A stretch of 64,000 nucleotides of DNA. It comes from Pontibacter litorisediminis. Lineage in GTDB: Bacteria; Bacteroidota; Bacteroidia; Cytophagales; Hymenobacteraceae. The DNA is taken from positions 558,001 to 622,000 of the forward strand of contig NZ_JARDUA010000001.1 in assembly GCF_029360645.1 (NCBI RefSeq), given 5' to 3'. Each line of letters starts with the position of its first letter. Position 1 is the stretch's first letter. Below the pieces are notes generated by a model. It was not told the origin of the DNA. It saw nothing but the letters and a program-made list of their open reading frames with translations, and searched no databases. Below are positions 47,512-56,510 of the stretch, in pieces. The translations under genes were made by a program, and so were the position numbers.

Positions 47512-48192
47512 ATGTATAAATTAAGTTATGTACTGCTTGCCCTGCCTCTTTTGCTCTTCTCCTGCAACGGAAAAGAGGCAGAAAGAGCCGCAGCCAGCGA
47601 ACAGGCGATCACAGAGTATCGCGATTATGTCACCAAGTTTGAGCAGGATAGCCTGAGTGAAGTAGAACTGCGCGCTTTGGAGCAAGCTGAAAATGACTCT
47701 CTGGCTTGGCAAGAAGCCAAGGCTACTATGCAGGAAGAGTATGAGGCGCAACGCCAGCGCCTGGAGGACGCGCAAGAAAACCTGACCCCGGAGCAGCGTG
47801 CAGAGGCTGACCAGTTAGACCAAAGGTATAAGAACGCCCTTGAAAGCCGGCAGCAGCAGTACCAGGATGCTAGCCGTCGCTATAAATTGCGCCGGGAGCT
47901 TTTGGGCTTAGAGATTGCGGATGATGACATGAGCGAGGTAACGGCCGGCAACATCGGCCAGACCTACACCCGCTTTGCGTCCAACGTAAAAGAGAACGCA
48001 GCTGCTTACGACAACCGTGATTGGCTCCTGATCGAAGGCTGGTGGAGTGCCCTAAACAGCCGCTACCGAACAATTGAAGGTAGTCTATCAGACCAGGTGA
48101 AGAAAACGGTGCAACAGGCTCAGCAACAGTACCAGGCCATAAGGCCGCAGGAGGAAACGAGCGAACAGCAAACAGAAAGCCCTCAGCCGTAA
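47512..48192 (+). CDS. Helical lipoprotein, paralogue of the one at 29 kb
   Basis: A 226-residue lipoprotein; the ATG at 47512 gives a signal peptide ending at LLLFS-C. The mature region is Glu/Gln/Ala-rich and helical, with likely coiled coil over residues 60-130. The segment YTRFASNVKENAAAYDNRDW and the following TIEG match the C-terminal part of the lipoprotein at 28892. Function unknown. The frame is open to 47470, but that leader is hydrophobic without purpose. The last codons and stop form the left arm of the terminator. Confidence 0.8.
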   Translation: MYKLSYVLLALPLLLFSCNGKEAERAAASEQAITEYRDYVTKFEQDSLSEVELRALEQAENDSLAWQEAKATMQEEYEAQRQRLEDAQENLTPEQRAEADQLDQRYKNALESRQQQYQDASRRYKLRRELLGLEIADDDMSEVTAGNIGQTYTRFASNVKENAAAYDNRDWLLIEGWWSALNSRYRTIEGSLSDQVKKTVQQAQQQYQAIRPQEETSEQQTESPQP

Positions 48193-48212
48193 CGACGGCT
48201 GAGGGCTTTCTG
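48173..48212. terminator. Terminator overlapping the lipoprotein stop codon
   Basis: An 18-bp perfect stem (48173-48190 with 48195-48212) closed by a 4-base loop. The left arm encodes the last residues of the lipoprotein, and the TAA begins at the tip. It sits between convergent genes. Confidence 0.8.
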
Positions 48213-48235
48213 CAGAACCTTTTATACTTGGCTCC

Positions 48236-48946
48236 TTAGTACCCGTTCACGAGGTTGAATTCCTCCACCTTGGAGTCCAGTACACGACCCGCATCGCACT
48301 TCAGCACGCGCTGCGGGTAACGCTGTATGATTTCGTAATTGTGCGTGGCCATCAGCACGGCCGTTCCCTGGTTGTTTATCTCCTGGAAGAGTTTCATGAT
48401 ACCGTCTGCCACTGCAGGGTCAAGGTTACCGGTCGGCTCGTCAGCAAAAAGGATGACAGGCTCGTTGAGCAGGGCGCGAGCCACCACCACGCGCTGCTGT
48501 TCCCCGCCTGAAAGCTGGTGCGGCATCTTGTTGGCCGCAGCATCCAGCCCCACCCGCATCAACACCTCAGAGATACGCTGCTTCCGCTTTGATTTATCGC
48601 TCCAGCCGGTTGCCTTCAACACGAAGGCCAGGTTTTCTGCCACCGTTCGATCGAAAAGCAACTGAAAATCCTGAAAAATAATGCCTACTTTCCGGCGCAG
48701 GAACGGGATCTGCTTTCTACGCAACTTGCCTAGCTGAAATTCAGCCACAGCGGCGTTTCCGGTCTGCAGGGGCAAATCAGCATATAGGGTTTTCAGCAGC
48801 GAGCTTTTACCGCTTCCTGTGCGCCCTACCAAGTACACAAACTCACCTTTCTCCACATCAAAATTCACGTTGCTCAGGATAGTGCTTACGTCTTGGAAGA
48901 TAGTGACATCGCGCAGCGAAACCACCGGTGAAGAGGAAAAACTCAT
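48236..48946 (-). CDS. ftsE: Cell-division ABC transporter ATPase FtsE
   Basis: A 236-residue ATPase with Walker [16 protein letters not shown], signature [14 protein letters not shown] and Walker [14 protein letters not shown]. The order and the loop [16 protein letters not shown] match FtsE, which works with FtsX to control peptidoglycan hydrolases at the division site. No ftsX is next to it; the neighbour nine bases upstream is a 67-residue protein. It could instead be a LolD-like exporter ATPase, but the FtsE match is better. Confidence 0.87.
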   Translation of the reverse strand: MSFSSSPVVSLRDVTIFQDVSTILSNVNFDVEKGEFVYLVGRTGSGKSSLLKTLYADLPLQTGNAAVAEFQLGKLRRKQIPFLRRKVGIIFQDFQLLFDRTVAENLAFVLKATGWSDKSKRKQRISEVLMRVGLDAAANKMPHQLSGGEQQRVVVARALLNEPVILFADEPTGNLDPAVADGIMKLFQEINNQGTAVLMATHNYEIIQRYPQRVLKCDAGRVLDSKVEEFNLVNGY

Positions 48947-48955
48947 ACGTACTCC

Positions 48956-49159
48956 TTAAATATCTAATTTCTGTAGTTTACCGAACTCAAGCGAGTCGAT
49001 CAGGGCGGCCAGCGCTTCTTCCTTTCCTTCCAACCCGTAGCGGTCGAGGTTCTTGAGCGGACGGTCGGCCCTAAAGTAGGCAATCAGCACAAAATTCTCA
49101 TCTCGGAGCTGAATGTAGTCCGGAATTTTGGCTTTGCCTTTAACTTTGATGATATACAT
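48956..49159 (-). CDS. Small conserved-looking protein upstream of ftsE
   Basis: A 67-residue protein without signal peptide or membrane helix (MYIIKVKGKAKIPDYIQLRD ... LKNLDRYGLEG). It ends nine bases before the ftsE start, so it is co-transcribed. I recognise no characterised family, but short proteins of this type precede ftsE in other Bacteroidota as far as I recall. Its codon use looks like that of its neighbours, which supports a real gene. Confidence 0.65.
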   Translation of the reverse strand: MYIIKVKGKAKIPDYIQLRDENFVLIAYFRADRPLKNLDRYGLEGKEEALAALIDSLEFGKLQKLDI

Positions 49160-49255
49160 CTGTATCTTTTACGAACCAAGGGTGACGCACCGTAAACCAG
49201 CCAAACGGACATTTATTCCGGTCAGGCTAGACAAAAGAAGGTGCGCATGCTGCAA

Positions 49256-49912
49256 TTATTTATTTCCTTTCGCGTGATCTGCCAGGAACTTCTCCAGCCC
49301 AATGTCTGTAAGCGGGTGTTTTAGCAATCCGGTGATCACGTTCAGCGGGCAAGTTACCACATCAGCTCCCACCTCTGCGCACTGCACCAGGTGCATCACA
49401 TGGCGAACAGAGGCTGCCAATACCTGCGTCTGGTACCCGTAGTTGCCGTAAATCTGCACAATCTGATCGATCAACTGCATTCCATCCGTTGAGACATCAT
49501 CCAGCCGCCCTACAAACGGAGAAACATACGTTGCCCCCGCCTTAGCAGCTAGTATAGCCTGACCTGCAGAAAATACCAGCGTACAGTTAGTCTTGATGCC
49601 CTTCTCGCTGAAATAGCGTATTGCCTTTACGCCATCGCGTACCATCGGAACCTTCACCACGATATTTGGGTGCAACTCTGCCAGGAACTCGCCTTCTCGT
49701 ACAATACCATCAAAGTCGGTGGCAATTACTTCCGCGCTGATGTCGCCATCCACGATCTCGCAGATTTTCTTGTAATGGGCAATGATGTTATCGTGTCCCG
49801 TGATGCCTTCCTTCGCCATCAACGAAGGGTTAGTCGTAACGCCGTCTAACACGCCCAGGTCGTGGGCCTCCCGGATTTCGTCTAAGTTGGCTGTATCGAT
49901 AAAGAATTTCAT
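49256..49912 (-). CDS. fsa: Fructose-6-phosphate aldolase / transaldolase-like protein
   Basis: A 218-residue short transaldolase of the FSA/TalC type. The N-terminus [27 protein letters not shown] and the Schiff-base lysine in [12 protein letters not shown] are diagnostic; [23 protein letters not shown] is split by the usual loop. Homologues act either as fructose-6-phosphate aldolase or as true transaldolase, which sequence does not decide. A -7 element lies 28 bases upstream of the start. Confidence 0.92.
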   Translation of the reverse strand: MKFFIDTANLDEIREAHDLGVLDGVTTNPSLMAKEGITGHDNIIAHYKKICEIVDGDISAEVIATDFDGIVREGEFLAELHPNIVVKVPMVRDGVKAIRYFSEKGIKTNCTLVFSAGQAILAAKAGATYVSPFVGRLDDVSTDGMQLIDQIVQIYGNYGYQTQVLAASVRHVMHLVQCAEVGADVVTCPLNVITGLLKHPLTDIGLEKFLADHAKGNK

Positions 49913-49939
49913 AGTTACAGATGCTTATAGTTATACATA

Positions 49940-49947
49940 CAAAGCTA
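49940..49947 (-). promoter_or_regulatory. Candidate -7 element (TAGCTTTG) for the aldolase gene
   Basis: Exact TAnnTTTG on the minus strand, placed about 28 bases before the ATG at 49912. No clear -33 box. Confidence 0.45.
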
Positions 49948-50026
49948 AAGCATTAATCCAGAATCCGGAAGGAAATGTGAGAAATTTGCGGGCTGCGGAA
50001 GCGTTGAGGGAGGGGCAAAAAAAATA

Positions 50027-50119
50027 GCAAGCCGAACATCGCGCCGCTTCAACCGCCTACCCTTGCTACCTTCCGGTCCTGGGGGAGTTCAGCGGGAGCT
50101 GGCCGTGCCGGCTTGCCGA
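50027..50119 (-). ncRNA. ffs: Signal recognition particle RNA (4.5S type)
   Basis: On the minus strand the conserved apical loop region CCAGGACCGGAAGGTAGCAA is present and followed by GGGTAG, the hallmark that binds Ffh. The ends pair as CGGCTTGC with GCAAGCCG (50109-50116 and 50027-50034). A run of T follows the 3' end on the minus strand (complement of the A-run at 50017-50024), serving as terminator. The length of about 93 bases matches small bacterial SRP RNAs lacking the Alu domain. Confidence 0.95.
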
Positions 50120-50170
50120 TACAAAAGTACGAAGAATAATCCCAAGTGCAAGCCCAAAGCAGAAAAAATA

Positions 50171-50704
50171 ATCCTCAGGGGCCATTAGAAGACCGATCCT
50201 GCTGAAGGTGAAAGGATTAAATTTTGATCATCCATATCAGAAAGAGCAGGATCTCGGGTGAGCCCGGTGCCCCTTGGCCTTCCCCTGAATTAAGCGCACG
50301 CCATCGCTTAGTTTTCATCACTGGCTCCTTCTATCCGGAAAGGGAGCCCACAATGCATCTACATGATTACGCTAGTTGAAGTATAAGCTTTATAGATACT
50401 AATAGCATCCGCAAAAGTAGCCCCCAGTGAGCTGTACCCACTAACTCAAAACAGGCGTTTTGGCGAGTCCAGAGGAGGGGAATTGCACGGCAGACAATGA
50501 TCCTGCCCTTTACAAGGGAGTTCGGTTCAAGCTCCGTCAGCTCTGGCTATCGAACCAGATCCCAGTCCTTGGGTTGAGCGCCTTGTGAGATTCCGGTGCC
50601 CTGAAAGGGCAGCCCGAGGCACGAGGGCAGGAAGGGAACACAGCGCGATGCCCTTATCGAGGGCCCCTACCCCCAGGACGAGCCCTCCCTGGCTTGAGGG
50701 AGCC
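50171..50704. ncRNA. Candidate large structured RNA between ffs and guaA
   Basis: No open frame of useful length exists here, yet the tract is G+C-rich and packed with exact stems: 50175-50181/50282-50288, 50195-50203/50245-50253, 50255-50258/50263-50266, 50291-50296/50305-50310, 50323-50328/50343-50348, 50447-50452/50457-50462, 50469-50474/50541-50546, 50489-50493/50503-50507, 50517-50520/50532-50535, 50597-50602/50606-50611, 50650-50654/50660-50664 and 50685-50690/50697-50702. The first stem followed by a T-run on the minus strand favours leftward transcription towards ffs, but strand is not settled. I could not match tmRNA, RNase P RNA, 6S RNA, a group I or II intron core, or a riboswitch. 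Confidence 0.45.
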
Positions 50705-50981
50705 AAAGACAGAGTTGAAACAAGTAGGTTATTAAGGCCGTGGGTGAACGGAAGCTAGTAAGGGCGGCTATGTGTCCAGTTGCAGGAAGCAGCAGCACAG
50801 GCATAAGCGGACGCTTGCGCCAAGGAAAGCGAAGGAAGTATAAAGCGAAGCCTAAGTATAAGCATAAAACACAAAAGCTTAGTCCTGAAGCCTCGATTCA
50901 AAGAAATAAAGCTCATGTAGATGTTTACTCCCCCCTCCCACTCCGGAAAACATACCCGAAGAGAGTAAACATCAAAATAAA

Positions 50982-51013
50982 TTGCCTTATACCCCCAAAC
51001 TACCTTACCTTTG
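50982..51013 (+). promoter_or_regulatory. Candidate guaA promoter (TTG, 21-base spacer, TACCTTTG)
   Basis: TTG at 50982-50984 and an exact TAnnTTTG at 51006-51013 have the spacing usual for the bacteroidete housekeeping sigma factor. The -7 box ends three bases before the ATG at 51017, so transcription would start at or near the start codon. Confidence 0.5.
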
Positions 51014-51016
51014 CGC

Positions 51017-52546
51017 ATGCCAGAAAAAATTCTCATCCTCGATTTTGGTTCGCAGTACACCCAGCTAATTGCCAGAAGGGTTCGCGAGCTTAACGTTTAC
51101 TGCGAGATTCATCCGTACAACCATGTGCCGGAGATCACAGACGAAGTAAAAGGCGTTATCCTGTCGGGCAGCCCCTGCTCGGTACGCGATGCCGAACATC
51201 CCACCATCAATTTAGAGCAGTTCCTGGGCAAACTACCAGTTTTAGGTGTTTGCTACGGCGCGCAGCTCATTGCCCACGAGCAGGGCGGAGAGGTAACCCC
51301 TTCCACCATACGGGAGTACGGCCGTGCCCGACTGAGCGAACTGCACAACCACGACCGCCTGCTGAAAGAACTGACGCTGGGCTCTGTGGTATGGATGTCG
51401 CACGGCGACACTATCAAGGAAGTGCCGGCTAATTTTGAGGTAATCGCCAGCACCGACAGCGTGCGCGTGGCCGCTTATAAGCTAAAAGACCAGGAAACGT
51501 ACGGTATCCAGTTCCACCCGGAGGTAACGCATTCAGAGGAAGGTAAAGCCCTGCTTCGTAACTTCGTGGTGCATATCTGCGGTTGCCAGCAGGACTGGAC
51601 ATCGGAGCAGTTTATTGACTCCACCGTGGCCGAGCTGCAAGCGCAACTAGGCAGCGATAAAGTCGTGCTTGGCCTATCTGGCGGGGTAGACTCGAGCGTG
51701 GCTGCCATGCTTATCCACCAGGCCATCGGCAAGAACCTGTACTGTATATTTGTAGACAACGGACTGCTTCGTAAGAACGAGTTTGAAACCGTGCTGGACT
51801 CTTACAAGCACATGGGCCTGAACGTAAAAGGCGTAGACGCAAAGGAGAAGTTTTATAGTGCCCTTGCCGGACTGACTGACCCGGAGCAAAAGCGCAAGGC
51901 GATTGGCCGCGTTTTCATAGAGGTATTTGATGAGGAGGCGCACAAAATTGAGGATGTGAAGTGGCTGGCGCAGGGCACCATTTACCCGGACGTGATCGAG
52001 TCGGTGAGCGTGAAGGGGCCGTCTGCCACCATTAAATCGCACCACAACGTGGGCGGTTTGCCAGACTTTATGAAGCTGAAGGTAGTGGAGCCACTGAAAA
52101 CACTATTTAAGGACGAGGTTCGTTTGGTAGGTAAAGCCCTGCACATCGACGACATCATCATTGGCCGCCACCCGTTCCCGGGCCCAGGCCTGGCCATCCG
52201 TATACTCGGCGACATCACGCCGGAGAAAGTACACGTGTTGCAGCAGGTAGACCATATCTTTATCAGCAACCTGAAGAAATCCGGTTTGTACGATGAAGTA
52301 TGGCAGGCAGGCGCGATCCTGACACCGGTGCAATCGGTAGGCGTAATGGGTGATGAGCGTACCTACGAGAACGTGGTGGCCTTACGCGCCGTAACCAGCG
52401 TGGACGGCATGACCGCTGACTGGAGTCGACTGCCATACGAGTTCCTGGCCGATGTGTCGAACGAGATCATTAACAAAGTAAAAGGCGTCAACCGAGTTGT
52501 ATACGATATCAGCTCTAAGCCACCGGCCACTATTGAGTGGGAATAA
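51017..52546 (+). CDS. guaA: GMP synthase (glutamine-hydrolysing)
   Basis: A 509-residue enzyme converting XMP to GMP with glutamine. The N-terminal class I amidotransferase has the nucleophile Cys in [16 protein letters not shown] and His/Glu in [14 protein letters not shown]; the ATP-pyrophosphatase domain has [15 protein letters not shown], and the C-terminal dimerisation domain carries [15 protein letters not shown]. The ATG at 51017 gives the standard N-terminus [19 protein letters not shown]. An in-frame TTG two codons earlier lies inside the -7 promoter box. Confidence 0.97.
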   Translation: MPEKILILDFGSQYTQLIARRVRELNVYCEIHPYNHVPEITDEVKGVILSGSPCSVRDAEHPTINLEQFLGKLPVLGVCYGAQLIAHEQGGEVTPSTIREYGRARLSELHNHDRLLKELTLGSVVWMSHGDTIKEVPANFEVIASTDSVRVAAYKLKDQETYGIQFHPEVTHSEEGKALLRNFVVHICGCQQDWTSEQFIDSTVAELQAQLGSDKVVLGLSGGVDSSVAAMLIHQAIGKNLYCIFVDNGLLRKNEFETVLDSYKHMGLNVKGVDAKEKFYSALAGLTDPEQKRKAIGRVFIEVFDEEAHKIEDVKWLAQGTIYPDVIESVSVKGPSATIKSHHNVGGLPDFMKLKVVEPLKTLFKDEVRLVGKALHIDDIIIGRHPFPGPGLAIRILGDITPEKVHVLQQVDHIFISNLKKSGLYDEVWQAGAILTPVQSVGVMGDERTYENVVALRAVTSVDGMTADWSRLPYEFLADVSNEIINKVKGVNRVVYDISSKPPATIEWE

Positions 52547-52565
52547 TTTTTGATACATGAATAAG

Positions 52566-52620
52566 AAGACAAAGGATAAAGGACTTTTTGGAACAGCCAA
52601 GGTCTTTTGTCCTTTGTCTT
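52566..52620 (+). repeat. 19-bp RNA-type hairpin between guaA and the next gene
   Basis: Arms 52566-52584 and 52602-52620 pair fully as plus-strand RNA with two G-U pairs and a 17-base loop. The wobble positions would be A-C mismatches on the other strand, so the fold suits a plus-strand transcript. No clean T-run follows; it could be a weak terminator or a processing site. Confidence 0.55.
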
Positions 52621-52644
52621 TTGTCCGTTAATAAGATTGATTGC

Positions 52645-54345
52645 ATGAAAAGAAGCTTCCGTAAGAAAATAGCAGGCTTTGCGCTACTTAGCACCCTGGC
52701 ATTGCCTGCCATGGCCCAAACGCAGGATGCGGCCACGACTTATAGCAACGGCAAGGTGCTGCTACAGCAGCAGCGCTACGACATGGCTATGGCAGAGCTG
52801 AAACCGCTAACTGCCCAAAATGGCACCTATGCCCCGGAGGCTTCTTACCTATACGCCCTCGCTGCCCTTAAATCCGGGAAAACAGAAGAGGCATACCAGA
52901 TGCTGCTGCAGTTGCAGAACCAGCACCCAAGCTGGGGTGGCATGGCCGATGCCGATTACCTGCTGGCCAACGTGCTTTTTGAGCAGAGCGAGTATGAGCG
53001 CGCCCTGAGCAAATTGCAGGAGTTGCAGGGAACACCTTTGGCAAGCGACGCGGAAGGTCTGAAAAGGTATTACCTGACCCGCCTGAACGACCGACCGAAG
53101 TATGAGCAGCTGATGCGCCGCTTCGGCTCCGACAGAACCGTGGCACAGACTTTTGCCGATAAACTGGTTGGGGGCTGGTACCGCCCGGAAGACCGTAAGC
53201 TGCTGGAGAGCCTGGTGCAGGAGTTTAAGCTGGACCGCAACCGCTACCTGAGTAAGGATGCCCTTAAAACAAAGGGCCTGGATGTGGCCGTCTTGTTCCC
53301 GTTTCAACTGAAGCAAGATTATGCCACCACCGCCCGAAAAAGCCAGTTTATTACCGATATGTACGCCGGTATGCTACTGGCGCAGGACTCGCTGCAACAG
53401 CAGGGAATCCATATTAACCTTTATACATACGACGCGGGTGCCGACACCACCACGGTAAAGCGGGTGCTGAATACCCCGGAGATGAAGAGCATGGACTTGA
53501 TCATCGGCCCGGTTTACAAGTCCACGGCCAAGGTAGCTGCCCGCTTTGGTGCGCAGAATAACATCAATGTAATCAACCCGCTTACGCAGGACCTGGACAT
53601 GGCGGCCGGGAACGACAATGTATTTCTGTTTGAGTCTTCGGTGGCCACACAGGCCCGACAGGCGGCCACCTATGCTTTCCAAAACTTTTCCCCGAAGACA
53701 GCGGTTATTCTATACGATAACACCAAAGAAGACACCACCTTTGCCAACCATTACCGCCGGCAGTTCCAGCAACTAGGCGGCAAGATAAAGGTGTTCAAGA
53801 AGATTAACTCTGCCGAGGCTTCCGCCACGGCCACAACCTTTCGGGGGTTAAACCTGGAAAACGTGGGGCACATGGCTGTTTTCTCCGATAAGATGACCGC
53901 TGCCATGAACGCTACCAGCCTGGTGCAGAGCAAGGCGCCGGAACTGCCGCTTGTTACTTACGACAAATGGCTGGACATCAACCAGATTACCCTGCAGCAG
54001 CTAGATCACCTGCAAGTATACTTCATCAGCCCCAAGTACATAAACAAGCTGAGCCCCGTGAACAAGAGCTTTCGGGAGAAGTTCGCCAGCAAGTATAACA
54101 TGCCGCCATCGCAGTATGCGTATACCGGATACGAGCTGCTGTTCTACTTTGGACAGCTCATGCAGCAGTACGGGCCGCAGTTTAACGGCCAGTTGGCCGC
54201 AGCAGGCATTAAACCAGGGGTGTTCTTCAACGGCATAGGCTACATCGACCAAAGCCAGCGCCGGCAGTTGCAACCCGATAACCAGTATGTCCCTATACTA
54301 AAGCTGGAGAACCTGGAACTGACCGTGGTAAATCCTGCACTCTAA
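52645..54345 (+). CDS. Exported TPR - periplasmic-binding-fold protein (LpoA-like)
   Basis: A 566-residue protein with a signal peptide (MKRSFRKKIAGFALLSTLAL, cut after PAMA). Residues 25-170 look like tetratricopeptide repeats (SYLYALAALKSGKTEEAYQM, YLLANVLFEQSEYERALSKL). Residues 210-560 are a type I periplasmic-binding domain (VAVLFPFQ, MDLIIGPVYKSTAKVAARF, NNINVINPLTQ). The TPR plus binding-fold layout is that of LpoA, the activator of penicillin-binding protein 1A, and of ABC-transporter-like 'amino acid substrate-binding' proteins. Bacteroidota members are uncharacterised as far as I know. The ATG at 52645 is chosen for the signal peptide. Confidence 0.78.
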   Translation: MKRSFRKKIAGFALLSTLALPAMAQTQDAATTYSNGKVLLQQQRYDMAMAELKPLTAQNGTYAPEASYLYALAALKSGKTEEAYQMLLQLQNQHPSWGGMADADYLLANVLFEQSEYERALSKLQELQGTPLASDAEGLKRYYLTRLNDRPKYEQLMRRFGSDRTVAQTFADKLVGGWYRPEDRKLLESLVQEFKLDRNRYLSKDALKTKGLDVAVLFPFQLKQDYATTARKSQFITDMYAGMLLAQDSLQQQGIHINLYTYDAGADTTTVKRVLNTPEMKSMDLIIGPVYKSTAKVAARFGAQNNINVINPLTQDLDMAAGNDNVFLFESSVATQARQAATYAFQNFSPKTAVILYDNTKEDTTFANHYRRQFQQLGGKIKVFKKINSAEASATATTFRGLNLENVGHMAVFSDKMTAAMNATSLVQSKAPELPLVTYDKWLDINQITLQQLDHLQVYFISPKYINKLSPVNKSFREKFASKYNMPPSQYAYTGYELLFYFGQLMQQYGPQFNGQLAAAGIKPGVFFNGIGYIDQSQRRQLQPDNQYVPILKLENLELTVVNPAL

Positions 54346-54377
54346 TTTTAGATCATCCATCAAGACTGACTATACTT

Positions 54378-55676
54378 ATGATACACGCACCTATTAGCGA
54401 AGAGCTATTCCAAAGGGCTCAGCGTTCTATACCAGGCGGAGTGAACTCCCCTGTCCGTGCCTTCAGGGCCGTAGGAGGAAATCCGCGTTTTATGGTTTCG
54501 GCTAAAGGCCCCTACATGTTCGACGAGGACGGAAACCAGTACCTGGACCTGATCAACTCCTGGGGCCCGATGATCCTGGGGCATGCGGCAGATGTGGTGA
54601 ACGAAGCCGTAATAAAGGCCATACCGAACTCCCTCTCTTTTGGTGCCCCTACCCGTAAGGAGGTAGAGATTGCAGAGCTGATCATCAGCATGATGCCAAG
54701 TATAGAGAAGGTGCGCATGGTAAACTCGGGCACCGAGGCCACCATGTCGGCCATTCGTGTGGCGCGTGGCTATACCGGCCGCGACAAGATCATTAAGTTT
54801 GAGGGGTGCTACCACGGCCACGGCGACTCGTTCCTGATCTCCGCGGGCAGCGGCGCCATTACGCTTGGCGTGCCAGACAGCCCCGGCGTAACCAAAGGCA
54901 CGGCCAACGACACCCTTACGGCCCCATTCAACAACCTGGAGGCTGTGCAAACGCTGGTGGATGCAAACCGTGGGCAGGTGGCTGCAATCATCCTGGAGCC
55001 GGTGGCAGGCAACATGGGCCTGGTAACCCCGGCAGCAGGCTTTTTGCAAGGCCTGCGCACCCTGTGCGACAAAGAGGGCATTGTCCTGATCTTCGATGAA
55101 GTGATGACAGGATTCAGGCTCTCGGCAGGTGGGGCGCAGCAGCTCTACGGCGTGACCCCGGACATGAGCACCATGGGCAAAATCATTGGCGGCGGCATGC
55201 CAGTAGGTGCCTATGGCGGCAAAAAGGAGATCATGGACTTTGTGGCACCGGCAGGCCCGGTTTACCAGGCCGGCACGCTCTCGGGCAACCCCATCGCCAT
55301 GGCGGCGGGTATGGCCATGCTCACGTACCTGAAGGAGCACCCGGAAGTGTACACGCAGCTGGAGAGCACCACATCCCGCATGGTAGAAGGCATGCAGCAG
55401 AACCTGCAGAAGCTAGGCGTCAACTACACGATCAACGGCGTGGGTTCTATGTTCAGCATCTTCTTTACCGATAAGCCTGTATACGACTTCGAGACAGCCA
55501 AAACATCCGACACGGCCTTGTTTGGGCGCTACTTCAATGCCATGCTGCAGCGCGGTGTATACCTGGCCCCTTCGCAGTACGAGACCCTGTTTGTGTCTGC
55601 CGCCATCACGGATGCCATGGTGGAGCAGTACGTGCAGGCTAGCTACGAATCTTTGCAGGAGGCGCTAGAGGCTTAG
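54378..55676 (+). CDS. hemL: Glutamate-1-semialdehyde 2,1-aminomutase
   Basis: A 432-residue PLP enzyme making 5-aminolevulinate, the tetrapyrrole precursor, from glutamate-1-semialdehyde. Signatures are RSIPGGVNSPVRAF at the start, FEGCYHGHGDSFLISAGSG, IFDEVMTGFRL and the PLP lysine in TMGKIIGGGMPVGAYGG. It belongs to the C5 haem pathway, which most Bacteroidota use. It follows the LpoA-like gene by 32 bases and ends at a strong terminator. Confidence 0.97.
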   Translation: MIHAPISEELFQRAQRSIPGGVNSPVRAFRAVGGNPRFMVSAKGPYMFDEDGNQYLDLINSWGPMILGHAADVVNEAVIKAIPNSLSFGAPTRKEVEIAELIISMMPSIEKVRMVNSGTEATMSAIRVARGYTGRDKIIKFEGCYHGHGDSFLISAGSGAITLGVPDSPGVTKGTANDTLTAPFNNLEAVQTLVDANRGQVAAIILEPVAGNMGLVTPAAGFLQGLRTLCDKEGIVLIFDEVMTGFRLSAGGAQQLYGVTPDMSTMGKIIGGGMPVGAYGGKKEIMDFVAPAGPVYQAGTLSGNPIAMAAGMAMLTYLKEHPEVYTQLESTTSRMVEGMQQNLQKLGVNYTINGVGSMFSIFFTDKPVYDFETAKTSDTALFGRYFNAMLQRGVYLAPSQYETLFVSAAITDAMVEQYVQASYESLQEALEA

Positions 55677-55693
55677 CCTTCTCCATAGCTACA

Positions 55694-55733
55694 CAAAAGC
55701 GGCAGCACCGGTTGAATGGTGCTGCCGCTTTTG
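55694..55733 (+). terminator. Terminator after hemL
   Basis: A 16-bp perfect stem (55694-55709 with 55718-55733), ending in a T-rich run. Confidence 0.85.
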
Positions 55734-55743
55734 CTTTATATTG

Positions 55744-55775
55744 TTTGATACATAAAGCGCTTCTGTTTACTTTTA
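55744..55775 (+). promoter_or_regulatory. Candidate dcd promoter (TTTG, 20-base spacer, TACTTTTA)
   Basis: TTTG at 55744-55747 and TACTTTTA at 55768-55775 (one mismatch to TAnnTTTG) have the right spacing, 21 bases before the dcd ATG. Confidence 0.5.
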
Positions 55776-55796
55776 CGTTTCTAAATACCCACCAAC

Positions 55797-56333
55797 ATGA
55801 TTTTATCAGACAAACAGATACTGGAGGAAATAGATAAGGGCACCATTCTGGTGGAGCCTTTCGACCGCTCCTGCCTTGGCACCAACTCTTACGACGTACA
55901 CCTGGGCCGCTATCTGGCTCGGTACAAAGACGAGGTGCTGGATGCCCGTAAACACAACGAGATTGATGTATTTGAGATTCCGGAGGAGGGGTTTGTGCTG
56001 GAGCCGGGCAAGCTATACCTGGGCGTAACGCTGGAGTACACCGAAACGCACGCACACGTGCCTTTTCTGGAGGGTAAATCAAGCGTGGGGCGCTTGGGTA
56101 TTGACATACACGCCACAGCGGGCAAAGGCGACGTAGGCTTCTGCAACACCTGGACACTGGAGATTTCCGTTTCGCAGAAAGTACGCGTTTATTATGGCAT
56201 GCCGATTGGGCAGCTGATTTACTTTGAGGTGAAAGGTGGCATCGAGAACTACTACAACAAGAAGCAAAACGCCAAGTATAACCATCGCACTATCACGCCG
56301 GTTGAGTCTATGATGTGGATGAACGAGTGGTAA
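55797..56333 (+). CDS. dcd: dCTP deaminase
   Basis: A 178-residue trimeric dUTPase-fold enzyme that deaminates dCTP to dUTP. Signatures: GTNSYDVHLG near residue 28, the substrate and catalytic stretch LEGKSSVGRLGI, and IHATAGKGDVGFCNTWTLEI. Some members both deaminate and hydrolyse to dUMP; the sequence does not decide this. It is a single gene bounded by a promoter-like element and a terminator. Confidence 0.95.
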   Translation: MILSDKQILEEIDKGTILVEPFDRSCLGTNSYDVHLGRYLARYKDEVLDARKHNEIDVFEIPEEGFVLEPGKLYLGVTLEYTETHAHVPFLEGKSSVGRLGIDIHATAGKGDVGFCNTWTLEISVSQKVRVYYGMPIGQLIYFEVKGGIENYYNKKQNAKYNHRTITPVESMMWMNEW

Positions 56334-56354
56334 GTTAAACCGCTGAAAAACAGT

Positions 56355-56390
56355 AAAAAGCCCGCTTAATTTGTTTTAAGCGGGCTTTTT
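56355..56390 (+). terminator. Terminator after dcd
   Basis: A 15-bp perfect stem (56355-56369 with 56376-56390), A-rich on the left and ending in five T. Confidence 0.85.
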
Positions 56391-56510
56391 GGCATGGTAT
56401 CTGCACTATTTTAGGTAGAAAAAATAATTACAGCAGCCGGAATTTTTTACCCATTTTGCCTCGTTGTAAGTATAACTATCACAAAATAAAACGAAGAAAG
56501 GAATAAGATT

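Noticed and set aside
50735..50770. Resemblance to an RNase P RNA conserved block (GGGTGAACGG ... GTAAGGGC)
   Set aside because: The other conserved blocks, such as GGAAAGTCC, are missing on both strands, so the match is probably chance.
50740..51093. A 117-codon plus-strand frame upstream of guaA
   Set aside because: It overlaps the guaA start in another frame, has no recognisable domain, and its Lys-rich stretch comes from repeated AAGTATA-type DNA.
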